Source: Aurelia coerulea (lineage: Eukaryota; Cnidaria; Scyphozoa; Semaeostomeae; Ulmaridae). Taken from it: DNA of 64,000 bases. The stretch is from positions 20,746,501 through 20,810,500 of the forward strand of contig CM076949.1 of the NCBI GenBank assembly GCA_039566865.1. The letters run 5' to 3'. The position numbers and the translations under genes were made by a program. The notes under the pieces were generated by a model. It was not told the DNA's origin and made no database searches. It saw only the letters and a list, made by a program, of their open reading frames with translations. This document shows, piece after piece, positions 1-13,100 of the stretch; position 1 is the first letter of the stretch, and every line of letters begins with the position of its first letter.

Positions 1-39
1 AAACTGCAACGTTCTTGCCGACGCAATATGATCTTCAAA

Positions 40-415
40 TCTTCATTCAGCAGCAATTGACGTAAATTTCTGCACAAATTCTTTTGGCCGTGGAAGATAA
101 TCAAGCATTAATACGACATTCGAGGGATTTTCTTGATACTCCTGTGACTATGGTTTGATCTTCAGCAATTTAAAGTTGACTTCTTGTAGAACCCGTGGCG
201 TAAAATTCTGTACAACTCTTTGCGGCCTTCAGAATAAACAAATGGACAGTATAAATTCGAAGTCTCTGAAATTCAAGGGATATCAAGCCTATAAGATTCG
301 AAGCTGCAACTTTCTTTCCAATGTTACTTGGTATTTCGCAATTGTAATTGACTTCTTGCAGAACAAGTGACGTGATATTCTGCACAACTCTAAGCAGTCT
401 TTAGAGATAAACCAG
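40..415. repeat. Diverged tandem repeat, about three units
   Basis: Three related stretches (about 50-105, 163-242 and 337-414) share a core of the form GCAATT..TGACTTCTTG..GAAC..GTG(G/A)CGT followed by TTCTG(C/T)ACAACTCT. Spacing is uneven (about 137 and 171 bp). No coding potential is evident. The array may continue left of the window. Confidence 0.5.
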
Positions 416-419
416 TCGA

Positions 420-1690
420 GATCTTCTGCGATAAATTAGCAAATCCTGTGATTTTTGAAGGGCATTAATTGAATCAATATAAGAAGCAAGTGTTATCAAA
501 CTGAACGTTCTGTGGTCGATACTGCAGCCATTTTAAGAATCAATTAAACCTTGTGGCCTTATTTCAGTCGCTAGCAACAAACACGAGATCCCAGAGCGAG
601 CATTAATCAACGGCTGAAAACAAAAGACACCTGCGAAATCTGTGAGAATTAAGACAATAAAGGCTGGATACTATTATCATTTATCATTTTAAGAGCAAAG
701 AATTACTATTTTACAGCTGTCCCTTGAGAAATATTTCAATTTATCTTCGTAAAAAAGAAGCATTCGTCTCATGTGTGCAAACTAAAGCTGGTCGTTGTCC
801 TTCGTAGACTGGGCAACAATAATACAAACGTGACCGGAAAATTAGCAGCTTTAAAGAGGGTTTAACGATATGACCTACGAAATTTTATCAGCGAAGGGGA
901 TTTGTGGTAAAATGATTTAAGATGTCAATGTAATTGGGCCTTTGCGAAAAAATGATCTGTAATTCTGCATTTTTCAAAAGGGACAACATATTTTCAATGC
1001 AGGCAAACGGTGCTTCATTTGTAGGACAGAACAGAAAAGACCGATTTCGAAATTTTCAGAGCCTCAGTATGGGCTCAGTATGTACCAAAAAAATCGAATT
1101 ATCACACAAGTCCAGTTGATATGATGATAACAATCGATGTTTTGTTTGTATCGGTTCCACTGCAATGCAGCTAGTAAAACAAAGCTATTTCTTGTTCACT
1201 TCCAATAAGAAGGAAGCGGTGTAGGATCCAACACATCCAAGAGAGCACGGTTGAACTTTTTTACCGCTTTTAACAAAATAAAAAGCTGCCGAAGGGAAAT
1301 GCAGATTTTCGAAAAATAATACACGAAGCTTTTTCATAAATTTCTTCCTGTGATAAAACGCTCTGAACAATGTTTTCGAAAGTCTTCATTCCTCTTCTGT
1401 AGCTATTCATTCTGTAAAGAGTCGAGTGAAAGAAACATGCGTGTTCTACTGTTCTTGCTATCATTTGCTCAACCAAAATCTGCTTTTTGTTCAAGATTCA
1501 GCACCTATGCCAAAATTGATACGTTTGATTCGCCTTTTCAACGGTCTAAAACTTCTGTGACTTATACCCCCATTCACACTGACACAGTCAACCCAGCTTC
1601 ATCTAAACCAGGCTAGATTTCAACCAATCAATTGCATTCGATTTGTTGGATTGACCAATTAGAAAGCAACATTCGATAACCTGGTGTAGT
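420..1690. other. Stretch with no recognisable gene
   Basis: Only short open frames without family resemblance or exon-like splice context were seen. The stretch may be intron or 3' flank of the minus-strand PNLDC1-like gene, whose last exons were not found. Confidence 0.4.
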
Positions 1691-1696
1691 TTTTAA

Positions 1697-1973
1697 AGGC
1701 AGTCTGTCACGCATCTGATTGGTTGATAATGACAATACAAAGAATAGGGTGATTGATTGGCTGTGTTTAAGCCAAACACATCTGAAACTAGTCGCTCAGA
1801 ATCCAGCTGTATCTTTGTGATCGTTGACGGCATAAAAAATCTGATTGTACTGGCGAATTCTACGAGGTTCAAACATGTAAAAAACATCTTCATTTGCAAT
1901 GTATCTGCTGCTACTCGCCTGCATTAAGGAGAGAAAGTTTAGGATTTTTGGAAGTTTAGCTTGTACAACCCCT
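1697..1973 (-). repeat. MITE-like repeat (family D), partial copy
   Basis: It starts after TTAA with AGGCAGTCTGTCACGC and ends at ACCCCTTTAC, close to a TTAA-type end. The inner part, including TGCAATGTATCTGCTGCTAC, matches the inverted sequence at 13.68-14.45 kb. The first 50 bp match the end of the small element at 6062-6254. Confidence 0.45.
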
Positions 1974-2166
1974 TTACGATAGTTTGATCTGCAAGTGTGA
2001 ATGAGGTATTATGGGGGTATTATTCGTTTTGTTCCATTGTAAGTTGTTGAGATTTTAGGACTTTTAGCTACTTCAGATGATCAAAAATTCTTAAATCAGA
2101 TAGAATAATCCATATTCGATATTTCACGAAATTCATAATTCCAACCAATAAAAATCTCCTACTTAC

Positions 2167-2208
2167 AAAATCCTTGGAATATAAACAATTCTTGATGTTG
2201 TATTATAA
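2167..2208 (-). CDS. Candidate further exon of the PNLDC1-like gene
   Basis: This 42-nt stretch lies between an AG acceptor (TTATTTAG) and a GTAAGT donor. Its phase fits the exon at 4125-4030, which leaves two bases. The peptide is too short and too unlike known PNLDC1 to be convincing, and it could be chance. Confidence 0.2.
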
Positions 2209-2490
2209 CTAAATAATGTCCTTGCCAGCATTGCCATGTTGCTAATATTATCAAAGAGTTGCTAAAATTATCAAAGTTGATTCAAAACCATTTTGTAGAA
2301 ACTTCTATGTATTTGAAGGTGACAGCAGTAGATAAACAATACTTCCCGATGCGACAATAAGAGCCATGCCACAACCAAACCTAAAATCAACAGGACACGA
2401 GATGTCTTATACACGTATTTTGTGTAAGAAATTGATTATAAGAAACTCAACTCTCAGATCGCCAAAAATGGAGAAACTCCAGTAAGGCGT

Positions 2491-3017
2491 CAGTCATTTA
2501 TAACTCTGGGTCCGGGCGGGTTAGAATTGGTGGGGGTATTAAAACTATTCCAAGGAAAATTGGGGGTATGAACATTTTTGGAAATTTTGGAGGGGGTACG
2601 AAAACTTTCATGGTAGATTCTTTGTAAAAATATTTCAATGACACAATAAGGCCTATGGAATACCATATCTTCTCACAACTGCAACTCTAGCTAGCTTCTT
2701 AATGACAGCCTTCAAATCATCCATTGTACCCCATTATATTTGTATAACATTCCAGCTCACATGCCTTCCATGGTAGTACTTCATTAAGTTCAAATGGCAT
2801 TGCCTTTCCTATTTTTTTATCTCTTTTACAAAAACAGAACTTCTGTGATGCGGTTATCTGAAAATAGTTTGATAGATGGCCAGTGGTAGGGTATGATTTT
2901 TTTTCTAATTTTCCAATGGGGCTCAACATTTTTCAGGGAAAATTGGAAGGGGTATGAACATTTTTAGCTAGTTTAGCAATTCTAGCCCGCCCCGGTACCC
3001 AGAGTTATAAATGACTA
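2491..3017. mobile_element. MITE with about 35-bp TIRs and G-rich periodic interior (family P-like)
   Basis: The left end AGTCATTTATAACTCTGGG and the inverted right end at about 2980-3017 match through the GGCGGG..AGAATT block. The interior repeats the motif GGGGGTATGAACATTTT several times. The TIR resembles that of the element at 52079-52537. Confidence 0.7.
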
Positions 3018-3515
3018 GTCCCTAACGGGAATATATATCTTAAGAAACTTAGCATTAAGAATCTTAATAAAGCAAATCTTCTGCATTCTTCTACTTTATT
3101 TTTGCTTGTTTCCAGTATCATATTTCTTGAAAAGTATTTAGTAAGATTGGAAAGGCTAAGAAACTTTGCTTTAAAATGTTTAAGAGGGCAGAAGTAATAA
3201 ATTTGAAGATTGTAGTGGAACCTTTAAGAAACACGTAACAAACTCTGAGTACTGAAAATTTAATGATTTAAGAAACTCGCAGTACTGGCTCAAATTCTTA
3301 GTTTTTTCATAAAAAATACACAAAGTCCTGACACAAAGTTGGGTACTTAAGTATTATACGATTAACATGCTCAGAACTTTATGGAAAAAGTTGAGGTGTA
3401 GCACCCTGTCAAAGAGCGTGCGAGATTATTAGGACAACAAAAGGAATTCTGGAAGATTTTCAGAGATTAGAAAACAAAATGATTTCGGTAAAAGCTGCAC
3501 GAGATTTATCGGGAG

Positions 3516-3681
3516 CAGTGGTGGACACATGGGGGGGGGGGCCAGGGGGTGCGATCGCCCCACAAATGTTAGCTAGAACGAAGATCTTTTGTTTGAAAAC
3601 AATAGAAATAAACAATGCTTTTTTACTGAAACGATAGCTTCGCCCCCCCCCCCCCAACATTTGGCAAAGTGTCCGCCACTG
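3516..3681. mobile_element. hAT-type MITE (family K), copy 1
   Basis: Terminal inverted repeats read CAGTGG(C/T)GGACAC. The middle (GCTAGAACGAAGATCTTTTG) is nearly identical to the copy at 38944-39100. CAGTGG-like ends suit hAT elements. No clean 8-bp duplication is visible at this copy. Confidence 0.65.
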
Positions 3682-4029
3682 CTAGAGAGTGATATGGATT
3701 GTCTTTCTGACACTTCTCTGCGGTCTTTACTACCTTGAGGCTGAAGCCTGATTTAGAGGGTTCTATGATAACACATTTTCACAATGTCACTCGTAACTTG
3801 AGAACAAAATGATAAACTTCAACCAACCAAATATCAGGCGTCAGTTTACACATGTAAGCTGCATAGCGAGGACCAGCTTGTTGAATTCAAATGATTATTT
3901 ACATAATTGCAAGCATGTGGTCGAGCATCTGAAATTATTCTTATTCAGCTAATGTAATTGCAAGATTGCTCAAAATCAGATGATAGAGAGGATATACCGT
4001 TTACATAGAAATAAAGTAAAAATCCTTAC

Positions 4030-4125
4030 TTCAGTATGTTTTCTTTTTTTAAGTAGGAGCTCTTGTTGAATGGCAGGACTTTATATTTTCTGTGTCGTCT
4101 AAACGCTGGAACGACATCTTTGGTT
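4030..4125 (-). CDS. pnldc1: PNLDC1-like exon (KDVVPAFRRHRKYKV)
   Basis: Phase-matched to the exon at 6311 (AG+A). It resembles the F-K-D-A-R-N-I-L-K-E-Y segment near the PNLDC1 C-terminus. It ends at GTAAGG with two bases over, so at least one more exon must exist further left. Confidence 0.7.
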
Positions 4126-7100
4126 CTGCAATGCAAGTGGAAGATATGATTATATGACAATGGAAACCTACCGGGTGAAAGCATAGGTTCCAAATCTTTG
4201 AAAAAGGTTGGTGTAGATTCTATGACCTGTTTCTTTGAACTGAATCACTTAAAAGAAACTTAGCTATTTCTCTATAATTCTACCGTTGGACTTTTCTGAA
4301 ATCTTCAATATTTTAAGAATTAGGTTGTTTTTCTTCTTTTTCAAGAATTCAAGAAAAATTTTCAATAAAACTTAAAGCCAGCGTAATTTCTATACTGTTT
4401 AACGCAACATAAAATAATTTCCAAGAAAACCATAATTCATGAAGGCCTACAATATAACATCAAGCAAAAGTCTGTCACTCTTTGTGTTTATGATTCAGAA
4501 ATTTGATGACTACACATCGTCAAATGAATTGAAGCGTAAGATACGCTGTGATTTCGAAAAATATTCAAAAGTTCTGAAAAGTCCAACGGTAGAATTACAG
4601 ATAAGTATCTTAACCCTATTTTAACCGGGGGGGGGGGGGGCGTTTTTCGCCCCCCCTATCGGATTTTTTTTAATAGCTCCCAAACGATGCAACCTACAAT
4701 GCTGAAACTTCTTGACTTTTCCTAAAATTTAGTTGGCAATCAGAAAATAGAAATTTCAATACCTATTGTTTGACCACGTGACCACCACATGCCCATATTT
4801 GGAGAGTGGTCACAAAGAAATTCTTTAAAACGGCTCTAATTTCTTCCTTTGTTACTAAATCTCAACAATATATATACCATTCGATTCATCTCGATGAGTA
4901 CTTTCATTTGATATATAATTTATTCATATTTGCTGACATCAGCAGTTTATTATTTCTATGACGTCATCAATCTTTATGACGTCATATTCCTAATGAATGA
5001 GTAATTTTTCATACAAAACTGATGGAATTACCTCAAATAACGATGAAGGTACTTGATTTCACCAATAATATGCGAAATTAATGGTTTTAAATCATAATTA
5101 TTGAGCTAACAATTTTGCATTGAATCAAATTTTCATTATTTAATTAGTTAATTTATTAGAAACCATAAATATCCGTACGAAACCATATGAAACTACAAAT
5201 TAATGATATCAAGCAGGTATTTGGATGGTTTTTTGCCAATTTTATCTGGCTATTTGCTAATAATGGGCCCTTTTCTGCAAATAGCTCGATTTTCTCAAAA
5301 TTTGCATTGTTTTTGGTTGCCTAGCAACCAATCACGTGACTATTGATTGATTGATGCTATTTTTAGATTCTCCATTGTTCAATTATGACACAATGCAAGT
5401 TTCATTGTCATAGCTCTTATACTTGCGGAGAAAAACAGGGGGGGCGAAAAACGCCCCCCCCCCGGTAGAAAATCACTTTTTTTTTACCCGGTTAAAATAG
5501 GGTTAAGTTTCTTTCAAGCCATTCAATCAGAAGAAATAGGTCATTGCATTTTACACCAACCTTTCTACGCTGAGTTAATGATTTGGAACCTATGCTCCGG
5601 GTGAGTCAATAAAAACAATTCCCGTTTGAAAGACCACTGCTCCCTGGATATTCAAGTAATGACATTGGCCGATTTACCGTTTAACAATGTACATGTTCAA
5701 ATATATTTTAAATTTACCTGGCTGAAATCAGTCACTCCGTTCAGACTTTACAAGGGATTTTCTCAAGAAAGTCCTTTTGAGAAACCTTAAAAAACTCTAT
5801 AATCACGGGCAAATTTTCCCAGTATGTCTACCTTATAGGAATGACTTGAACACGTTTTAGCATGTGCTATCCTCTTGGGATCAAAAATGTTCCGGAGGTA
5901 ATACTGCCACATAGCAACTGAAAACAGAAACAAAGGTTTTACTCTCAGCTGCGTTTTGCGATATGCCTATCACAGTTGACTGTTACTTGGCACATCTCTA
6001 AACACAGTTGGGTGCAAAGGAGTCTCAAAACTTTCTTTGTGCTTGTTTGGCAAGAAGTTAAAGGCAGCTTGTCATGCGTGTGACTGGCTGCAATAAAGTC
6101 AGAGCTCAACACAAAGGATGGATTGGAAACTAAGGAAGGCTGATCCTTGGAATATTTTTTACGGCTGTAGAAAGTAAGCAGGATCACCAGCCATTCACTT
6201 CTCCTATTCTTTGTATTGTCCTTATGACCCAATCAGATGCGTGACAGACTGCCTTTAACTGTTCTAAATACCATTTGAGAAAATAAAACAATACACAATG
6301 AGCTACTTACCTGCCTGAATGTGAAAGCGTCACTGTAGCTTTCTTTGAAGATTCAAGTTGTACATCTACAGAACCAAATGGCAAGAACTCATGTGCGAGC
6401 TAAAGAAGAAAAAGGACATGTTTGTTTGTTTGTTTGTTTGCTTGTTTGTTTGTTTTGAATTACTGGTTGAGAGAACTTCCTTTGTCTGCAGTCGCTGATC
6501 GTTTTGAATTGAGGTCTCAATCAAACGCAACTGTTGCTATTGTATTGCAAAATCTGCCCTTGCTACTCTGACATGGTATTAAAGGAGTTTAATAAAGGAG
6601 ATATCATTGGGTATCTTATTTTTGATTTTGGTCTGGACATAGAACTTGAGAGCTAATATTGCAACCTAGCATAATCAACAACCCCTTGATAGAAAATTGA
6701 TAAAATACAACATAGATACACCAGCAAGGCATTCAAAATAGTCAGTAGATTTTTATGCAACGTCAGAAGCATTATGCATTAGCAGTTATCCATAAAACGA
6801 TACCAACCATAGAGATCTCTTTAAAGAGGCACCCTAGCCCCTTGATATAACCGTCGAAGAAATGGATCTTAAGATTTTCTTACATGACATATTGCAACAA
6901 GAACAGAATCTCACCTCAGTGGCAGATAGTGCTTCTGAAATATTCCCTTTTAAAGTGACGACAAATCTAACTGGCACTCTTGTAGCTGGATCATCTCCTC
7001 CCATGTTCTGCAATTTAGATATCAAAGTTCAGCAATGAAAATAAGTATAACTACATTAATGTTGCTTTTTAGCTTGAACAAATTAGCTTACCTTGCAGAA

Positions 7101-10100
7101 AGGCATCCCTCAGCATCAATTTCAACAAATTTTCAAACAAAGATGAAAATAGGGAAATCGGTTACCAAACTTATGATTTTGATAATGAGACTGAAGGTTT
7201 TTAGTTCACACGAGGCATTATTTTTCTATGAATATGATGGTGAAAATGAGTTCACCAAATCAATAAAAATAAAACAAGAATTTTTTTCTTCCCAACCTTT
7301 CAACTTCAGAAACAATTATTCACCCAACCAATTTCTCTTCGGTGTCAACCTGAGCTATAAATGATGAACAGTCCCCTAAGTAGCGAAGCTGGTTTTAAGT
7401 ATCTAAAGGTGACCTGGAGCGAAAATTATTATTGATACAAATGATGCAGCGCTGTCGAATCATAAGGAATCCTGTTTAAATTTTGATACCTCATATTCGT
7501 TTTCAAGTTATCTACTAATTTTAAGTATCAGCTGATGACGTCATTTTGTTTGCAGATTACTCGGATAACATTGGGAAATTTAGCTGTATCTTATTTTTGA
7601 AAGGCTACAGTTGTAAGAAGCATATCAGATGAGCTAAATAAATGTAATATATATATTGTTTCATGACTTAATATGATGTTTAGAAAGGTATGTTAATTGG
7701 AAAATGTTTTTGATTAGATTTCCCTTTGGAAACATAGTCAACCTTGTATACTTTCTTTACTATTTTGCAAATAAAATGACGTCATCAGCCAATCACACAA
7801 AGTAATGGATAGCTCGAAATGAAACAAGGTATCCAATTTTAAAGGGTCTGTTTCATCCAGCATTCCTTGCACGTGCCGTCTCTTGGTTTTCCTTTATTGT
7901 CCGCCGTTTTCTACCCTGGGTACCAGCCTCTCTAACGTTAAAAACGTAGAGGCTGGTACCCAGTTTTTAACGTTAGAGAGGCTGGTACCCAGGGTAGCCG
8001 TTTTCATGGGCCATGAAAATGGCAGCAACAAAGGCCAACCAAGAGATGGCACGTGCAAGGCATGCTGGATGAAACAGACCCTTTAAGAAGAACTTTTTTC
8101 TATTCAACAGTGCGATTCATTTGCATTGATAAAAATGTTCAATTCAGATCACCTGTAAGCTGTTGTGTAAGGTGGCGTTCCTCTGTATGTGACAAGCATA
8201 ACATTTTCTCATAGGAAGGTATATTGAAAAGACAGCCATTAGCGTGAAGGGATACCCTGTCACAAGAATTTGTGTGAAATGTACAGACTATAAACAGAGT
8301 TAAACTGATGAAAACAAATGTTCATGGCTTACAAGGTATCTTAGTTGTGCTCTTGCTATATTTATGTGATTCTCGAATTCTTTAATTGCTGATAGTTGTT
8401 CTCTGAATGGCAAAGGTTCTAGTTCACCTGAACTGAAAATAAGGAGAAATATAATGAATGGAAAGGAACCTATTTCATTATGTTCATTAGGTTCTAATTC
8501 ACCTGACCTGAAAATAAGGAGAAATGTAATCATTGGAAAGGAACCTATTCATAGGTTTAAAATGTCTTAAACGCTTATCAAGCCTCATTTTGAAGCCATA
8601 TCTACGCTATCGATTCTTGAGCAGAATAATGGTAATTTTATGTCTTGTTCAGTATCGTCGTTGACATGAATTCAATTGTCCTTCAACGAGATTCTTTTAA
8701 GCATTTGCCTTGATTTATAGTTGACTTCCAAGGTACAGAACTGCGAAACTGTATGGCATTTTTTGTCTATCAAGCACATTAAAAACCAACATTAATCAAA
8801 GTCTCCTCTGGCTCTTGTATTTTTTAAATTCACGAACCATATTAGCATGGTAATCACCCAAAAAACTGGATCAGATAACAGCACATGAACTCAAGGCAAA
8901 CGCATAAATCTATGAAATTTCATATTAACAACACTTCGTCCTTAAATTATTGCTTCTTTATGCAGGTTTTATCTGTACAATGACTCTGATCTGTATCAAT
9001 GACGCAGTGTCATATGACTTACCGAATATCTTTAGCGGCTATGAAATGGGCCATCCTCAGGAAAACTGAAAAAAGATAAGAAGGCAATAATGTCTCGTTC
9101 AATTCCTACCCTAACCATCCCCCGGGCAGCCCGGGGGGTCAACAAACGTTGCACAATTTCCCACGGCCGGTAAATCTTTCGGCAAATGCCCGAGGGTCGG
9201 GCACTGAGATTATCCATATTCCTAGTAACTTTATAAGCAAAAGCACCTAGCATTGTCAAATGCCCCGGGGACATGTAAAAATTGACTGTCAACTGCCCGC
9301 GGACCGGGAATCTTTTATGAGCAAATACCCAGGGGTGTTCCGGGGGATGGTCAGGGTAGGAATTGAAGGAGACATAGAGCTCTACCGAATTCGAGCATTT
9401 TACACACATTTCAACAAGTCATCACTGTCATCATAAAAGGCCACGCTTCATGCAAGGCCCATCCGATAACTCGCTCCCTCCTTCCATTTCTGTCGTTCAC
9501 CGTGCCAGGCAAGTCTCCATTCACGAAAGAGCATCACGAATAGCGTATCATGATCGGACCTCAAGTTTTGAAGAACTGTTAATTACAGACCATTCAGTCT
9601 CCATTCATCAACGAAATCTACAGTTGCTTGTCACTGAAATTTACCGAACAAGGATGAATCTAAATCCTTGTTTTATGAAAGAATTTTCGCAGAGAGAGAA
9701 ATACATTACAACTTAAGGGTTACGAGCAACATCTATGCACGCAAACCTAGGACTACAGCCTATGGGTTAGAAACTGCGAGTTTTCTGGGGCAGAATCTCT
9801 GGCGAGATTTGCCATTGCATATAAAAGAGTCCCGATCTGTAGAGTATTTTAAAAGAGAAATTAAGTTTTGGAATATTTCATGCAATTGTACATTATGTAA
9901 AGATTTTATTGTAAATTCAGGTTACATTTAGGTTGCATTTTGGTATTTATTGATAATGGTTGGCATTAATTAGCCTAGTGCTATACACTACGCCAACCTT
10001 AAACAAAGTAATTATTATCATATTATTATCATTATTAGTCTGATGGATAGCATTGTAGCCCCTCACAAAGTTGTTTGATAAATTTTTGGCTGGTCACTCA

Positions 10101-13100
10101 GCACCAGCTCTTCCATGTGTTGGTTGCCATAAGATAACACCACTGATGATTCTTTGATGAAATTTGTAACAAGTAGCTAAAGGCTATATATCAGAAAAGC
10201 GCTATAAACTCTTTGAACTAACCATAGCCAGTTAAGTAGGCATCGTAGCCAGCTTCATGTATATGCTCACTGTCAACTGAAAGGGAGATTAGAAAGAATA
10301 AGAAACGAGAAAAAAATATGACACTTTGGAAGGACAATCCATGAAAATTGTATTATTTCAGGCAGTTTAATTAGATCACATGTGACGTGCCTATGCAAAC
10401 TGCAATTTGGTTTGCAGCAGTCGAGTCATGTAATAAATATGTAACTGTGATGATAGCAAGGATGGTGTCAGAAAATTATTATTTCGCAATTTTCATGAGT
10501 TTGGCAATCCATGGTATCATAATATTCGAATTAGATTCAACAGGAATATGTCCGTATTGATTAAAATCTCAAGTGCACTTACCATAGCGATCAAATCCAG
10601 GTGCGTGTTCAATGAAAGGTGAATACAAGACGTAAAATGTTCCTTGAGTACTACAAAGAAAATATAGAAATTTTCTCAGTAAAATTATATTCTAAATGGG
10701 TTGGGGGAAAATGTCAATCAAGGGGTAAAAGAAAGGAAACCAAAATGATATTCTAAATAGCCTTTGAAAAGCTTATGACTGAGATGACTGATTTGATTGA
10801 GATAATTTTAAACTGTGTTATACGCCAAGAAACTGCGAATGCCCTTTTCTTTTTGCAGTAGCTACGTGTAGTCAACATAGACAGAAAACAGGATCCCCGC
10901 TTGGAAGGCCACTGCTCCATGAATATCAAAGCAATAATATTGAAAAATGTCTTGTTTTATTGCCAATATGTTCAATTAGATTCAGTAATTCACCCGGCCT
11001 TAATCGGCAATTCCTTCCCGTGGATAAGATGAGGCTCAAATCCTTACTGGTTGTCAGAGCATGCGGAAATCATCCAATTTCATGCTTGTCAGCCAATGAG
11101 ATCACCGCTTTCTAGCCCCTGGAGACAAAATCGGTCGTTTGAGGTAAATTTTCTAGTACCCTCACTAAAACTGAAATGGATGCTAAAATACTTCAGTTAT
11201 TTGCAATTTTTTTTAATAAATCAGTTGTGGGGATGTCCGTCCAGAGTTGTTTACATGTTTAGGCACACAGCTCGTTTGGGGCCGGAGCTGCGTTAATTTT
11301 CCGGTCGAAGAATATTGACCTTCGTTGAAATATCTATAGAAATCGCTACAAATGAGATATACAGATAAGAATTTCAGCGATTACGCATACTGACCTGAGC
11401 AATAACCGAAACTCTTTCACTGCTATCATATCTTAAAATTGGAGGCAATTTCTAACGATTTCTGTAAGAGACATCATTTGGGCCTAAGCTTGTCCTCGCT
11501 TAAAACTCATTCCATTGCATTTAACAAGTAATGGTAAAGTTCTTGAGCTAGATAATGCGCTTACCCATGACTCAGACACCAGTTTGACTTCGTTTGCCTT
11601 CTTTAATTTGCCAAATTTTTATAAGAAACAACCAGTTGTGGGCGAATTGCAAAAACTTTCCTCGGTCCATATTTTTCTCTACACAGATTCACCGCTTCAA
11701 CCAACAAACAGTGAACTTTGACATTGTATCATAAAAGTCTTGCATCACAGAACATTCCTTTTGAACGATTCCATGCGCTTTAGCGAGGCACGCGTGAATT
11801 GTATTCACGCATTTCGTTCTTTTCGTTCTTATTTCAATCAATGCAAAACATAAAAAGAACAAAACATTGTTTTGGGTTCGCTAAAAAAGATACCCGGTTT
11901 TGCACTTTTGTTTGTTTGCATTGACTGATTGAACCAAATGCGTGAAAACAATTCACAAGTGCCTCGCTAAGGCGCATGGAATCGTTCTATAGGAATGTTT
12001 TGTGATGCAAGACTTTTATGATACAAAGTTCACTGTTTGTTGTTTAAAGCGGATAGACTGTGCAGATAAAAATATGGACCGAGGAAAGTTTTTGCATTTC
12101 ACCCACAACTGGTCGTTTCTTATAAAAATTTGCTAATGTAAAAAAGGCAAACGAAGTCAAACTGGTGCCTGAGTCATGGGTAAGTGCATTATTCAGCTCT
12201 AGAATTTTACCATTACTTTTTAAGTGCAATGGAATGAGTTTTAAGCGAGGACAAGCTTAGGCCCAAATGATATCTCTACCAGAAATCATTAGAAATTGCC
12301 TCCAATTTTGAGATATGATAGCAGTAAAGGAGTTTGGGTTATTGCTGAGGTCAGTATGCATAATTGCTGAAATTCTTATCTGTATATCTCATTTGTAGCG
12401 ATTTCTATAGATATTTCAACGAAGGTCAATATTCTTCGACCGGAAAATGAACGCAGCTCCGGCCCCAAACAAGCTGTGTGCCTAAACATGTAAACAACTC
12501 TGGACGGACATCCCCACAACTGATTTATCAAAAAAAATTGCGAATAACTGAAGTATTCTAGCATCCATTTCAGTTTTAGTGAGGGTACTAGAAAAATTTA
12601 CCTCAAACGACCGATTTTGTCTCCAGGGGCTAGAAAGCGGTGATTTCATTGGCTGACAAGCATGAAATTGGATGATTTCCGCATGCTCTGACAACCAGTA
12701 AGGATTTGAGCCTTATCTTCCCGTGGATATGGGTGATTTTCTGCAGAAAGCCCTTTCAAAAAAACCTACAAAAACGAATGAAAACAATGAGCACATTTCC
12801 CTTCCTACAATTGATGACACTCACATAAATTCATGTATTTTGTCCTCTTGGGAGAATGGAATCCCCCTGAATAGGTCATCGATACCAGGGGGAGGACTTG
12901 TTCATCCTCCCAAGAGGATAGCACGTGCTAAAGCGTTCACAAGTCATTGCTGTAAGGCAATTGTAAGGCAGAAATGTTAGGGAAATCAGTAGGCTTTCTG
13001 GAGAAAATCCCTCATAACTTCAGAATGGAGTGGCCGATTTCAGTCAGGTAAATTTTATAGTAGATTTGAACATTTCTACCATTAAACTATATATTTGCCG

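Larger units (their letters stand above)
4169..5905. mobile_element. Family H element, partial, carrying nested insertions
   Basis: The terminus TACCGGGTGA is split by a family A element and resumes as CCGGGTGAGTCAATAAAAAC at 5597. The 5597-5905 part matches the TIR and centre of the H element at 10867-13175, in the same sense as that element's inverted right arm. Confidence 0.6.

Noticed and set aside
9032..9409. 125-residue minus-strand ORF as a gene
   Set aside because: Its frame covers family E MITE sequence; the true exon at 9065-9023 uses another frame.
11051..12694. Pairs of similar ORFs on both strands (SEHAEIIQF.., NGKVLELDNALTHD..)
   Set aside because: They are mirror images of one inverted repeat; no family match or splice context.
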